From: an uncultured Bacteroidales bacterium
Lineage (GTDB): Bacteria > Bacteroidota > Bacteroidia > Bacteroidales > UBA932
Reading direction: 5' to 3'
Length of the DNA stretch: 64,000 nt
Assembly (NCBI GenBank): GCA_944322715.1
Contig: CALUPT010000002.1
Location: 124,001-188,000 of the forward strand
Part shown: positions 34,726 to 43,877 of the stretch, one piece after another
Numbering within the stretch: the stretch's first letter is position 1
How the letters are laid out: each line of letters starts with the position of its first letter
Position numbers and translations under genes: made by a program
The notes under the pieces: model-generated
Told to the model about the DNA's origin: nothing
The model's database searches: none
What the model saw: only the letters and a program-made list of their open reading frames with translations

Positions 34726-36672
34726 TCAATATGCATAGTCATTCTTGAGGGATCCGCCCTGGTCATCGATAGTCCTCTGAGGGATAGGCCAGTAGACATG
34801 CTGCCAGAATTCCTGTTTCGTAGTGTTGACAGTCACTGCAGGAGTGTCCCCCTCTGCCGGAGTGTCGACCGTGTGATACATGGAGTTGGACCTGTTCCGG
34901 ACTGATGTGGTGGAGAAATAGTCGGATGGCTCCCCATCGCTGCCTGTGTAGCATATCCAGCCGGAACCGAGTCCTGCAGGGGCGGCATCCTGGGTAATCC
35001 TCTCGCCCGGATGGATACCGTACATTTCAATCACCCCATCGGCATCACGCCTGTACCACAGTCCCGGCCCCATCTGGGATGCATATTCGCCCGCTACCGT
35101 CCCTTCTTCCTCATCTTCCGGGAGGAACTTGAGGATATCCGCCTTGGCCTCGTTGAGCTTGTCATAAAGCATGTTCCAGCGGATAAGGTCGGCCTTGCGG
35201 AGGAACTCCCCGACGAACTCGAACGCCCTCTCATCCACTATCGCATCGAACAGGCCATCTTCACTTCTGAGGTCAAGCCCGTTCTCGGCCTCGCCCTCAT
35301 ATCCTTTGAAAGCCCTCCTGCGCACCTTGAGGAACCATTTTCTGGCGTTGCCGAGATTTTGTGCGCTGGATTCCGGACTGGCCGCAATCTCTGCCGCCAT
35401 AAGAAGAATGTCCGCATATCTCATATATATCGGCTTAGCTCCGTCATCGTTGGTGTTGTTGAAAGGATGGGACTCCATCCAGTCGAACCTGTATTTGCCG
35501 AAATACCAGTTCATCAGCCCTGCAGGCACCTGGATGGAATTTCCATTGGCATCCTGCTGCCACTCATAGTTGACACAGCTGACATCCCTGCGGCTGTCGT
35601 GCTCGGCGTATTTGTAATATAATGTAGGTACGACTCCTGCAGCACCTCCCCTGTCGTTCTGGGTGTTGTTGCCTGCTGTGTATGCCGTAGCCGGCACTGC
35701 GAAAGTATAGTTCCAGCGACCGCGGCCGTTTCCGAAAGGTATCACGAAAATGACTTCCTTGCCTGCCTGAAGATCAAAATTGTTGAAATCCCTCCAAAGC
35801 TGCTCGAAGTCAGGATAGAGATAGAGGCCCGAGTGCTCGATAACATCCTCGAGCTGGGCGAGAGCCTTCGGATAGAGCACGGATTTCTGGAGTTCAGAGT
35901 CATTGGAGGGGCGGCTGGTGCCCAAGGCTCCTGTACCCTCCAGGCCATCTTCAGGTCTCGGCGCATATCCTGAAGCCATCAGGCAGAGACGGGCATACAG
36001 TCCTTTTGCGAAAGCCTTGCTCACCCTGTCCACAGTCGATGTCGCAGCAGACCGGTTCGGCCACGGGAGATCATCGAAGATACCTTCGAGGTCTTTAAGC
36101 AGCTGCTTGTATATCTCATCCCTGTTTGCCTTGTTAAGGTATGCGGTCTCATCGGTCACCGGAGAGAAGCGCGCAGGAACCTCTCCGTATGCCTTGAGCA
36201 GTTCGGTATAGAGAAATGCACGGGCGGTATAGGCCTCGGCCCGCAGATACCTCATATCCGGATCCGTCAGATCCGCGTATGTCTCGAGACCGCGGATAGC
36301 GAGATTGGCTCTCTCTACGCCCATAATCAGGCTATTGTACGGATTGCCGTTGGTGTTGTCCATATTGGTGTTGGTGGTAGAGAAGTGGTACTGCGCTATA
36401 CCTGAAGTCCTTTCCTGGTATGTGGTACTGTTGTAGCATTCTATATCCGTGTTGAAACCGTACCACGGGAGATAACGGTCTCTGTGGCTGTACTGCTGGG
36501 TGAGGGTCTCGTAGATGCCGAGCACCCCCATCTCGGCAAGGGCAGGGTCCGAATAAACCTGCTCCTCCGTCAGAATAGATGGAGAAGAAGAGGAGAGGCC
36601 ATCCTCGCAGGAAGTCATGGCGAATGCAGCAAGCATTCCTGCGCCAAAGAATATATTTCGTATGAATTTCAT
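34726..36672 (-). CDS. SusD/RagB-family surface lipoprotein of the pectin locus
   Basis: The 648-residue lipoprotein (lipobox MTSC, then EDGLSSSSPSILTEEQVYSD) has the SusD fold: N-terminal TPR helices (LRAEAYTARAFLYTELLKAYGEVP), a central substrate-binding insert, and the signature PIYMRYADILLMAAEI and VDERAFEFVGEFLRKADLIRW. SusD caps its SusC partner and binds the oligosaccharide at the surface. It follows SusC after 39 bases and sits in a pectin-degradation locus, so homogalacturonan fragments are the likely ligand. ATG 36672 was chosen since it starts the signal peptide; 36699 would add nine non-signal residues. Confidence 0.95.
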   Translation of the reverse strand: MKFIRNIFFGAGMLAAFAMTSCEDGLSSSSPSILTEEQVYSDPALAEMGVLGIYETLTQQYSHRDRYLPWYGFNTDIECYNSTTYQERTSGIAQYHFSTTNTNMDNTNGNPYNSLIMGVERANLAIRGLETYADLTDPDMRYLRAEAYTARAFLYTELLKAYGEVPARFSPVTDETAYLNKANRDEIYKQLLKDLEGIFDDLPWPNRSAATSTVDRVSKAFAKGLYARLCLMASGYAPRPEDGLEGTGALGTSRPSNDSELQKSVLYPKALAQLEDVIEHSGLYLYPDFEQLWRDFNNFDLQAGKEVIFVIPFGNGRGRWNYTFAVPATAYTAGNNTQNDRGGAAGVVPTLYYKYAEHDSRRDVSCVNYEWQQDANGNSIQVPAGLMNWYFGKYRFDWMESHPFNNTNDDGAKPIYMRYADILLMAAEIAASPESSAQNLGNARKWFLKVRRRAFKGYEGEAENGLDLRSEDGLFDAIVDERAFEFVGEFLRKADLIRWNMLYDKLNEAKADILKFLPEDEEEGTVAGEYASQMGPGLWYRRDADGVIEMYGIHPGERITQDAAPAGLGSGWICYTGSDGEPSDYFSTTSVRNRSNSMYHTVDTPAEGDTPAVTVNTTKQEFWQHVYWPIPQRTIDDQGGSLKNDYAY

Positions 36673-36711
36673 ATCGTCAGAAATCTTTATGGTGTTCAAT
36701 GTCTGTGCTCA

Positions 36712-39700
36712 TCAGAATGTGATGTTCGCTCCGACCACAAAACCGATGCTCTTGGGATAGGCCGAATAGTCCACTCCCGGAGTAAGAGGGGTGGCACGGC
36801 GTGTATCCACCTCAGGGTCATAGCCTGAATACTTTGTAAGGCAGAAGAGGTTGGTCCCTGTCACATAGAAACGGAGCCTCTGGATCTTTGCCTTGAGGGT
36901 CAGCTTCTGCGGAAGGGTGTAGCCTATGGTCGCAGACTGGAGACGGAGGAACGATCCATCCTCTACAGCCCAGTCGGTGAATGTCCTCTGCTGCACGAAC
37001 GGTGCCCACATTGTCACCCCTTCGTTCATCTCGGCAAGGCGTGTCGCATCAGTGACAAGTTCGCCTGTAGCCCAGTCGATGTTGGTCCACCTCTTGTCAG
37101 TGTCCATAGTGTTCAGGAGGTTTCTCCTGTAGTTGGAGGCAGTGGATGTGAACTCTACCTTGTTGGCATTGTAGATGTCATTGCCGAACACATAGTTGAA
37201 GTTCGCGGCGAAATCGAAGCCATAGAGATTTCCGGACAGGCTGAATCCGCCCGTCCCTACAGGCAATGCATTTCCGATCACGGTCTTGTCACCGTCATCG
37301 ATGGTGCCGCTGTTGTCTATATCCTTGAGTTTCATACCTCCCGGCCTGAATCCTTCGGCGCCGAGACGGGAGGTTGCATCCGCAACGCCAGGATTAGGGT
37401 TCCATTTCCCTTCCTGGACATTGTATGTAAAGTCATCGAGGGTGTACATCCCTTCCACCTGGAAGCCGTACATGTTGCCTAAAGGCTGGCCGACCTCAAC
37501 GATATAGTCAGATCCTACTCCGACGGATGACCAGCCGGAAGCGGCAGTGATGCTCGGAAGGTTTCCTATGCTGAGCACCCTGTTCTCGTTAAGGCTGATG
37601 TTGCCGCTGAAAGTGAGTCCGAAGTTCTTCTTCTCCACAAGCACGAGATTGAGAGAAAACTCCACTCCCCTGTTGAGCACGGAACCCATATTGCGGTACT
37701 GGAACTCATATCCCGAACCTGCCGTAGGGAACTGGATAAGAAGATCCTTGGTGGTGTTGTGATAGAGTTCGATGGAACCGTTGATCCTGCTCCTGATAAA
37801 CGAAAAGTCGATACCGATATTGTGGGAATATGTAGTCTCCCAAGTCAGGTCCTTGTTGGACATAATGATGTCACCTCCATCGGTCACAGGACGGAATATC
37901 ACGGAGCCGTTAGACAGACGGTCTCCGGTGTTGGAGGACTCGTACATAAGGGATGTCACATTCTGAGGGATGTTGTTGTTACCCGCAGTACCGAAACTGT
38001 AGCGGAGCTTGAGGTTGTCGAGCCATTTAGATGCGCCCTGCATCCATTTCTCGTTGGAAATTGTCCACGATGCGGCTGCTGACGGAAAGATTCCCCACTG
38101 GTGCTCTTTGGTGAACTTGGATGAACCATCCGCGCGGAGGGTGGCAGCCACAGAATACCTTCCATCGAAATCGTAGTTGACCCTGCCGAAGAAAGAGAGC
38201 AGGCGGTCATCCGGATAGAACCTGTTGTTGGAAGTGACGGCATGGCCGACGGACATCATGTTCCAGGCCTCGTTGGAAGTGAAGTTCTCAGGGAAACCAT
38301 CCACGGTGGTCGAGAACTGGTTCTCTTTGGTAATGATAAGTTCCTCACCTACAAGAAGATCCAGCTTATGTCTGTCATCGGTGATCACATCCTCGAAATT
38401 GTAGTTGAGGGTGTTGGTGTTGCGTATCTTCTTCCTGTCGAGGGCGGTATATATCGCCGCCGGCATATTTTCATAGCCCTCCGAAACATTGTTGGCCACA
38501 TAGTATGTGGTAATGCCGTAGAACCTGTCGTTCTTCTGGGTATAGGTCTCCAGACCACCCTCTACCTTGAGATCGAGATTGTCGATTATATGCCAGGTAA
38601 CTGCAGCATTGGCATTCCAGCTCTGGCGCACCCGCTTGTTGTCGTTATCGGCAACTGACTGTACAGGAGGGGCATTGTCCCCATAGCTCTCCTCCATATC
38701 GGCGCCAGAAGCCGCCACATCCAGAGGAATCGGGGTGTACTGCACCGCATGCTTGAGACGGCCGTTGCCCGAGGTCGTGCCCGTGTCGTTCATCGAGTTG
38801 GAGCCTGAACCCATAATCTTGGTGTAGGAGTAACGTACATTCAGGTCGAAAGTTAGCTGCTTGATCGGTTTGTAGCGGGTCTTGAAACGGAGGTTGTCCC
38901 TGTGGTAGTCGGACCCTAGCATGATAGCCTTGTCGTTGATATGGTTGTAGCTGGCTGTCCACGTCACCTTGTCGGAACGGCCCGATACAGTCAGGTTGTG
39001 GTTGAAAGTCTGTCCCGTACGCCCGAACACCTGCTGTATCCAGTCATTCCCCTGCATGTTCTGATACAGATCCATATCGGAATACTGTCCGAACACATTG
39101 GTATAGTTGTCCGCGACAGCATCCCTCAGCGAGGCAAGCTCATACTGGGACTTCACGAACTCATACGGCTCCATAGGCTGGATGGCATCCTTGTTGGCCA
39201 TCTTCTTCATGCCCCAATAGGCATCATAGCTTACGGAAATCTTGCCGGCCCCCCCTGACTTCGTAGTGATGAGGACGACTCCGTTCGCTCCTCTGGAACC
39301 GTAGATGGCTGTGGAGAACGCATCCTTGAGCACATCGATTGACTGGATATCGGAAGCCGCAATGTCGGAAATGCTCTCCACCGGGAAGCCATCCACTATA
39401 TAGAGAGGAGAACTGTCCTGCGTAATGGAGCCTGTACCTCTGACACGGATCTTGATCTCGGCATCCGGGTCTCCTTCCGTAGCGGTCACCTGGACTCCGG
39501 CCATCTTTCCGGCAAGGGCCTCGCTGACCGTGGTAACAGGAACGGCGGCAATCGCATCCGCCCCGACAGAGGTCACCGAACCGAGGAGGTCACGGCGTTT
39601 CACTGTCGCATAACCTATCACGACTGTCTCATCGAGGAAATTGGTATCCTCTTCGAGGGTGATGTTGACTGTAGTATTCTGGCCGATGAGAATCTCTTTT

Positions 39701-39945
39701 GTGGCCATACCGATACACGAAAATACGAGAGTCTTGCCCTTGGCATCCGGAATGTCGATGGTATATGCACCGTCCGCATCCGTTGAAACTCCCAGTGTCG
39801 TGCCTTCCACGAACACGGACACGCCCACGAGGGGCTCTCCGTTGCTGTCCGAGACGACACCCTTGATCTGCTGGGCATCTGCCGCTGCCATCGCGGCAAG
39901 AAGTCCTACGACCAGGACGATAATCCTGCACATCAGATTTTTCAT
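36712..39945 (-). CDS. SusC/RagA-family TonB-dependent transporter of the pectin locus
   Basis: The 1077-residue outer-membrane transporter shows a signal peptide (MAAADAQ), carboxypeptidase-like domain (IKGVVSDSNGEPLVGVSVFVEGTTLGVSTDADG), TonB box DETVVIGYATVKRRDL, plug with IQSIDVLKDAFSTAIYGSRGANGVVLITTK, and a barrel ending GFVVGANITF. It should import pectic oligosaccharides with its SusD partner in a TonB-dependent way. A folded leader (39982-40030) precedes the ATG by about 37 bases. The neighbouring lyases, methylesterase and HTCS support the substrate inference. The divergent DUF4143 gene begins 308 bases upstream. Confidence 0.96.
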   Translation of the reverse strand: MKNLMCRIIVLVVGLLAAMAAADAQQIKGVVSDSNGEPLVGVSVFVEGTTLGVSTDADGAYTIDIPDAKGKTLVFSCIGMATKEILIGQNTTVNITLEEDTNFLDETVVIGYATVKRRDLLGSVTSVGADAIAAVPVTTVSEALAGKMAGVQVTATEGDPDAEIKIRVRGTGSITQDSSPLYIVDGFPVESISDIAASDIQSIDVLKDAFSTAIYGSRGANGVVLITTKSGGAGKISVSYDAYWGMKKMANKDAIQPMEPYEFVKSQYELASLRDAVADNYTNVFGQYSDMDLYQNMQGNDWIQQVFGRTGQTFNHNLTVSGRSDKVTWTASYNHINDKAIMLGSDYHRDNLRFKTRYKPIKQLTFDLNVRYSYTKIMGSGSNSMNDTGTTSGNGRLKHAVQYTPIPLDVAASGADMEESYGDNAPPVQSVADNDNKRVRQSWNANAAVTWHIIDNLDLKVEGGLETYTQKNDRFYGITTYYVANNVSEGYENMPAAIYTALDRKKIRNTNTLNYNFEDVITDDRHKLDLLVGEELIITKENQFSTTVDGFPENFTSNEAWNMMSVGHAVTSNNRFYPDDRLLSFFGRVNYDFDGRYSVAATLRADGSSKFTKEHQWGIFPSAAASWTISNEKWMQGASKWLDNLKLRYSFGTAGNNNIPQNVTSLMYESSNTGDRLSNGSVIFRPVTDGGDIIMSNKDLTWETTYSHNIGIDFSFIRSRINGSIELYHNTTKDLLIQFPTAGSGYEFQYRNMGSVLNRGVEFSLNLVLVEKKNFGLTFSGNISLNENRVLSIGNLPSITAASGWSSVGVGSDYIVEVGQPLGNMYGFQVEGMYTLDDFTYNVQEGKWNPNPGVADATSRLGAEGFRPGGMKLKDIDNSGTIDDGDKTVIGNALPVGTGGFSLSGNLYGFDFAANFNYVFGNDIYNANKVEFTSTASNYRRNLLNTMDTDKRWTNIDWATGELVTDATRLAEMNEGVTMWAPFVQQRTFTDWAVEDGSFLRLQSATIGYTLPQKLTLKAKIQRLRFYVTGTNLFCLTKYSGYDPEVDTRRATPLTPGVDYSAYPKSIGFVVGANITF

Positions 39946-39981
39946 ACAAGAACTTGTTTGGTTAAAATATTAGTTGTTATT

Positions 39982-40030
39982 AATTGTCAGTATGCCTTAC
40001 TCATGAAGCCGTCCCCGGCTTCCGACAATT
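39982..40030 (-). other. Two-tier hairpin in the SusC leader
   Basis: AATTGTC (39982-39988) pairs exactly with GACAATT (40024-40030), and the enclosed DNA contains a second perfect stem GAAGCCG/CGGCTTC (40005-40022) with a 4-base loop. The structure lies 37-85 bases ahead of the SusC ATG in the 308-base divergent spacer; the part 40031-40130 shows nothing I can name. Confidence 0.5.
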
Positions 40031-40130
40031 TTGATTATGCGAAATTAGGACATTGCCGCATAGATTCATGTCAAAAATTATCGCAATGCATGTATTTTTT
40101 GGCACTGCCGGCCATCGCTATGACATTTTC

Positions 40131-40212
40131 GGAAAACGCACCTTTTTGAGGCCAAAATTCATAGGAAAACGCACCTTTTTGAGGCTAAAATTCATAGGAA
40201 AACGCACCTTTT
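40131..40212. repeat. 33-bp tandem repeat, two and a half units
   Basis: Units at 40131-40163 and 40164-40196 differ at one base; a 16-base third unit (40197-40212) runs into the promoter. Each starts GGAAAACGCACCTTTT and includes GAGGC and AAAATTCATA. The 33-base period is about three DNA turns, so bound protein would lie on one face. There are no spacers, so this is not CRISPR. Confidence 0.85.
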
Positions 40213-40225
40213 AATGAAAATATAT

Positions 40226-40233
40226 TATCTTTG
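40226..40233 (+). promoter_or_regulatory. -7 element of the DUF4143 gene (TATCTTTG)
   Basis: TATCTTTG fits TAnnTTTG, 21 bases before the ATG. The truncated third repeat unit occupies its -33 region, an arrangement suiting repression or activation by a repeat-binding protein. Confidence 0.65.
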
Positions 40234-40253
40234 CTGTTGAAAGACAGACAGAT

Positions 40254-41609
40254 ATGTTGTACAGAAAGATTAGCGGAAGACTTAAGGAATATTTTTCATC
40301 CGGGTCAGACAGACTTCTGGTCATCGATGGGGCAAGGCAGACAGGCAAATCCTATATAATCAGGGAGATCGGGACTGCCATGTTTCCGAATTACATTGAA
40401 CTGAATATGGAGGAGGACAAGGTGGGGCAACGCATTTTTGCCGAGGCCAGAACCTTGGATGATTTCTATCTGGCACTCGGAGTCGTCGCCGGAGACAAAA
40501 TGAAGGACAGAAAGTCTACCCTTGTATTTATTGACGAGATTCAGGCATACGACCACCTTCTGACCCTTGTGAAATTTCTTATCAAAGATAACCGGTTCAC
40601 ATACATCGCAAGCGGATCCCAGCTTGGCATATCACTGAGAAACACAAGTTCGGTACCTGCAGGAAGTCTTGAGATCGAACACATGTACCCAATGGATTTT
40701 GAAGAATTCCTGTATGCGAACGGTGTCGGGGAATCCGTAGTAAAGTCCATGAAGGACTGTTTCGCAGAAAGAAAATCCCTGTCAGAATCATTGCATGGGA
40801 AAATCCTTGATTTTTTCAAGAAATATCTTCTTGTGGGCGGACTGCCCCAGGCAGTCGATTCATATATCAGGACAAAAAATATTGCAGAGTTCAGGAGGAT
40901 ACAGAATGAAGTACATTTGATGTACGGCATAGATGCGTCCAAATATGAGGTCGAGCATGGCAAGAAATTGAAAATCCGCAGAATCTTCGACATGATACCT
41001 TCATCTCTTGAAAACAAGAAGAAAAGGGTCGTCATCAGGGATATCGAAGATAAAAAGTGGAAACGGTCAGACGATTATACGGATGAATTCGAATATCTGA
41101 TTTCATCCGGAATCGCGCTTGAAGTAAAGGCAATAAGCAAACCATCGTATCCGTTGATAGAAAACAGCGGAAAAAATCTCATGAAACTGTATCTTAATGA
41201 TGTGGGCATACTTTCAGGGATATACTACCGCAATAACGTCAATGCCGTGATGTCGGATATGAAAAGCATCAATCTCGGTTCGGTGTATGAGACTGTGGTA
41301 GCCCAGGAATTACGGGCCCACGGATACAACCTGTACTATTACGACAACAAGAAGAACGGTGAAGTGGATTATCTGATAGACGATTCCGACAATCTGTCCA
41401 ATATTCCGCTTGAAGTGAAATCCGGCAAGGACTATACCGTCCACAGTGCCCTGGACAAGTTCATGTCCATAGAAGAATACAATATAAGGAATGCATACGT
41501 GCTGTCCAACGAACGTGAGGTGTCTGTAAGAAACGGAATTACATACATGCCCATATATTATGTGATGTTTTTTGAAAACGCACCTGACACGGCGGAACTG
41601 CTGTTATAG
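40254..41609 (+). CDS. AAA-family ATPase with C-terminal DUF4143 (AAA_14)
   Basis: The 451-residue cytoplasmic protein has Walker A GARQTGKSYII near residue 27, Walker B STLVFIDEIQ near 92, a sensor segment YIASGSQLG, and a C-terminal DUF4143 domain with GSVYETVVAQELRAHG, YYDNKKNGEVDYLID and PLEVKSGKDY, a nuclease-like fold. Such genes occur in many copies in Bacteroidota genomes; their function is not settled. The gene looks clearly AT-richer than its neighbours and points opposite to the pectin locus that it interrupts, so it was probably acquired. A 12-base piece of the upstream repeat recurs near its 3' end. Confidence 0.9.
   Translation: MLYRKISGRLKEYFSSGSDRLLVIDGARQTGKSYIIREIGTAMFPNYIELNMEEDKVGQRIFAEARTLDDFYLALGVVAGDKMKDRKSTLVFIDEIQAYDHLLTLVKFLIKDNRFTYIASGSQLGISLRNTSSVPAGSLEIEHMYPMDFEEFLYANGVGESVVKSMKDCFAERKSLSESLHGKILDFFKKYLLVGGLPQAVDSYIRTKNIAEFRRIQNEVHLMYGIDASKYEVEHGKKLKIRRIFDMIPSSLENKKKRVVIRDIEDKKWKRSDDYTDEFEYLISSGIALEVKAISKPSYPLIENSGKNLMKLYLNDVGILSGIYYRNNVNAVMSDMKSINLGSVYETVVAQELRAHGYNLYYYDNKKNGEVDYLIDDSDNLSNIPLEVKSGKDYTVHSALDKFMSIEEYNIRNAYVLSNEREVSVRNGITYMPIYYVMFFENAPDTAELLL
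41574..41585 (+). repeat. 12-base copy of the upstream repeat at the 3' end of the DUF4143 gene
   Basis: GAAAACGCACCT, identical to bases 2-13 of each upstream unit, recurs inside the coding region eight codons before the stop (encoding part of FENAPD). Matching ends on both sides of the gene hint at a unit with defined boundaries. Confidence 0.55.
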
Positions 41610-41812
41610 ACAACACTATCCTGTACTGTCCTTACCTTTCCTCTCCGTATTTGCAATGCCGGCCCACAGGACACCAGCCGGGCAGGCAAGTCGTTACTTT
41701 ATCCCCCAAAAATCATTAAGATACGAAAAGGATTTACATAAATGATGAATTGCCAAATAATTTGTTCGCTAGCCTTGAAATCGGTAACTAGATTCTTTAC
41801 AGAATTTTACCT

Positions 41813-41868
41813 CTTGAAAAATAAAAACAACGGAAACTTTATGTATTGATACCGTAAAGTTCCCGTTG
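41813..41868 (-). terminator. Intrinsic terminator after the PL1 gene
   Basis: On the minus strand CAACGGGAACTTTA pairs with TAAAGTTTCCGTTG (14 positions, one mismatch), followed by a TTTTTATTTTT run. It ends the leftward lyase genes 27 bases after the PL1 stop. The rest of the spacer (41610-41812) holds nothing I recognise. Confidence 0.8.
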
Positions 41869-41894
41869 CTGTATTACTGATTATCAGAATAGGA

Positions 41895-43814
41895 TCAGTC
41901 GAGGGCGGTGTAGGCGCCGCCTGCTGCCTGCGCTGCAACTATGTCGCGGACAAGGTAGTGGAGATACATCTCGAAATCGGTGTAACGGCCGTGAATGTCA
42001 ATGGTCTTGCCATCAGGATTGAGATTGCCGTCCTGGCTGAACATGGTCTCGAACCAGTCCGGAATGCCATCGCCGTCTGAATCCGTCTTGTCGTTGGCCT
42101 CGTTCTGTGTAGAAGCGGAATATGTCGGCCAGCCGCCTACAACGGACTGGGAGTCGATCATGCCTCCTGATGAAGTGCTGCCGAGAGCTGCACTTTCAGT
42201 GGTGGTCCCTTTCGGATATGTCACGGTACCTGTCTGCGCCTCATGCGCTATCCTTTTGTCCACATCATCCCTGACAATGGACGCACCGGCATATTCAATC
42301 ACAGCCGCGAATGCATCATCGGCCGAATGGGTCGTGGTATAGCATACCTGGCTGTCATCCGCCATTATCGGAAGCGGGGCATCTATTTCCCTGCCTGCCG
42401 GATCCGGCTTTCCTGCAGCTGCCGACTGCTTATGATAATAGATTCCGTCGTAATTGTCATCATTGATAGAGCCTGGATTGTTTCCCGCATAATAGTTGCC
42501 GCTCATGTAAAGTTCAGGATACGCCTCCGAAGATGAGCCGTCATCCATCTCGTGATACCAGTACGCATCCACAAAATATATTTTCTCCTTGGAGGCAGGA
42601 CCTGGCTTGTAATAGTTGCCGACAATGTTGAAATGTCCGTCCTCACCGCCGTACGTGGAATTGTCTCCCCAGTTGTATATCACATTGTTGCGGTAATCCA
42701 CGTTGCCTCTGTGGGAGCCGAGATACACTCCGTAGACCTGCGGATGGTCGATACGGGCATTGCGGCTGTCGTTGTTGGCAAGAAGGTTATGGTGGAAGGA
42801 TGCGTTGCGGCCGCCCCAGATGCCTCCGTAGCCGTGCTCATCCTTGGAATGCTTGCCGGAAAGCCTCAGGGCCTCGGCCACAGCGCACCACTGGAGGGTG
42901 AAATTCCTGTTCGCATAGAACGAGGCGACCTCATCTATCGACCATGACATTGAACAGTGGTCGATGATAATGTCGCTGCCGTATCTGCCTCCAATGGCAT
43001 CCGAACTGTCATCAAGCCCGTTCCCCTGATCCCCGAGACGGAAACGGAGGAAGCGGATGATTATATTGTCCACCTGCTCTGCAATACGTACGCTATTGTC
43101 CGCTATGCAGATACCATCTCCGGGTGCGGTCTGTCCGGCTATAGTGAGATCACCGTTCTTTATGTCAAGCCGCGACTGCAGATGAATGATTCCGGCCACA
43201 TCGAAGACTATCGTCCTCGGGCCTGACTGGTTTACCGCCCAACGGAGAGTGCCCTTGGAACCGTCATCCGCCAATGACGTAACGTGCAGAATACTGCCTC
43301 CACGGCCTCCTGCAGTGAACATTCCGCCGCCCTCAGCTCCCGGGAAGGCAAGCGGAGTCCCGGAAAAACATTCATCCTCGTATGCAGGTATCAGCATCGC
43401 CTCGTATGCTCCATCCGTCGGTTCTGGATCGGGATCCGGGTCAGTACCCGGATCGGCCGTACCCTCCGCCACTACAGGCTCCGAGGATACGAACTGGGAA
43501 TATTCCATCCCTGCCATTGCCCTGACCTTACAGGTGTAGGATGTACCGGCTTCAAGGCCTTCAAAGGTAGAGGCCGTCTCTGTCTCGTACTGGAGTTTCA
43601 CTAATTTGTCATCCTCGGTGGTAACAAGCCTTACGGTGTATTGCTCCGCACCCTGCACCTCATCCCATTCGAAAGTCAGGGCGTTGTCCGCGTTCATGGT
43701 ACAGCGGATGTTTTCCGGAGCCGGCATGACCATCCCCGTCTGGGGTTCATGCTGTGTACAGGCTGCCGGGAAAAGGGATATTCCCGGTATAAGAAAAACA
43801 AGTATCCGTTTCAT
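41895..43814 (-). CDS. Pectate lyase, PL1 family, with FN3 domain
   Basis: The 639-residue lipoprotein (lipobox AAAC) has an FN3-like domain (about 30-110) and a Pro/Asp linker (DPGTDPDPDPEPTDG), then a PL1 right-handed beta-helix starting at AFPGAEGGGMFTAGGRGG. Key landmarks are DDGSKGTLRWAV, the calcium-site IIIDHCSMSWSIDE, and SRNARIDHPQ, which carries the likely catalytic arginine. PL1 enzymes cleave homogalacturonan by beta-elimination, giving 4,5-unsaturated ends. The C-terminus includes a calcium-binding DSDGDGIPDWFE segment. It lies 63 bases below the GH105-PL1 fusion and is followed by a terminator. Confidence 0.93.
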   Translation of the reverse strand: MKRILVFLIPGISLFPAACTQHEPQTGMVMPAPENIRCTMNADNALTFEWDEVQGAEQYTVRLVTTEDDKLVKLQYETETASTFEGLEAGTSYTCKVRAMAGMEYSQFVSSEPVVAEGTADPGTDPDPDPEPTDGAYEAMLIPAYEDECFSGTPLAFPGAEGGGMFTAGGRGGSILHVTSLADDGSKGTLRWAVNQSGPRTIVFDVAGIIHLQSRLDIKNGDLTIAGQTAPGDGICIADNSVRIAEQVDNIIIRFLRFRLGDQGNGLDDSSDAIGGRYGSDIIIDHCSMSWSIDEVASFYANRNFTLQWCAVAEALRLSGKHSKDEHGYGGIWGGRNASFHHNLLANNDSRNARIDHPQVYGVYLGSHRGNVDYRNNVIYNWGDNSTYGGEDGHFNIVGNYYKPGPASKEKIYFVDAYWYHEMDDGSSSEAYPELYMSGNYYAGNNPGSINDDNYDGIYYHKQSAAAGKPDPAGREIDAPLPIMADDSQVCYTTTHSADDAFAAVIEYAGASIVRDDVDKRIAHEAQTGTVTYPKGTTTESAALGSTSSGGMIDSQSVVGGWPTYSASTQNEANDKTDSDGDGIPDWFETMFSQDGNLNPDGKTIDIHGRYTDFEMYLHYLVRDIVAAQAAGGAYTALD

Positions 43815-43844
43815 ATTATTTGTATTTATTTTCAATTCGTTCTG

Positions 43845-43873
43845 CAGATCCTTCGCTGCGCTCAGGATGACAG
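43845..43873 (-). repeat. Hairpin repeat between GH105-PL1 and PL1 genes
   Basis: Full copy with ATCCT/AGGAT arms; the triloop differs (GCA instead of GAA on the minus strand). Confidence 0.85.
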
Positions 43874-43877
43874 GAAG

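Noticed and set aside
34640..34729. N-terminal extension of the beta-helix protein (reading VILNEVKNL)
   Set aside because: This is the translation of a dispersed hairpin repeat; the signal peptide begins at 34639.
40131..40212. Tandem 33-bp units as a CRISPR array
   Set aside because: Units are directly adjacent with no spacers, only two and a half copies, and no cas genes are present.
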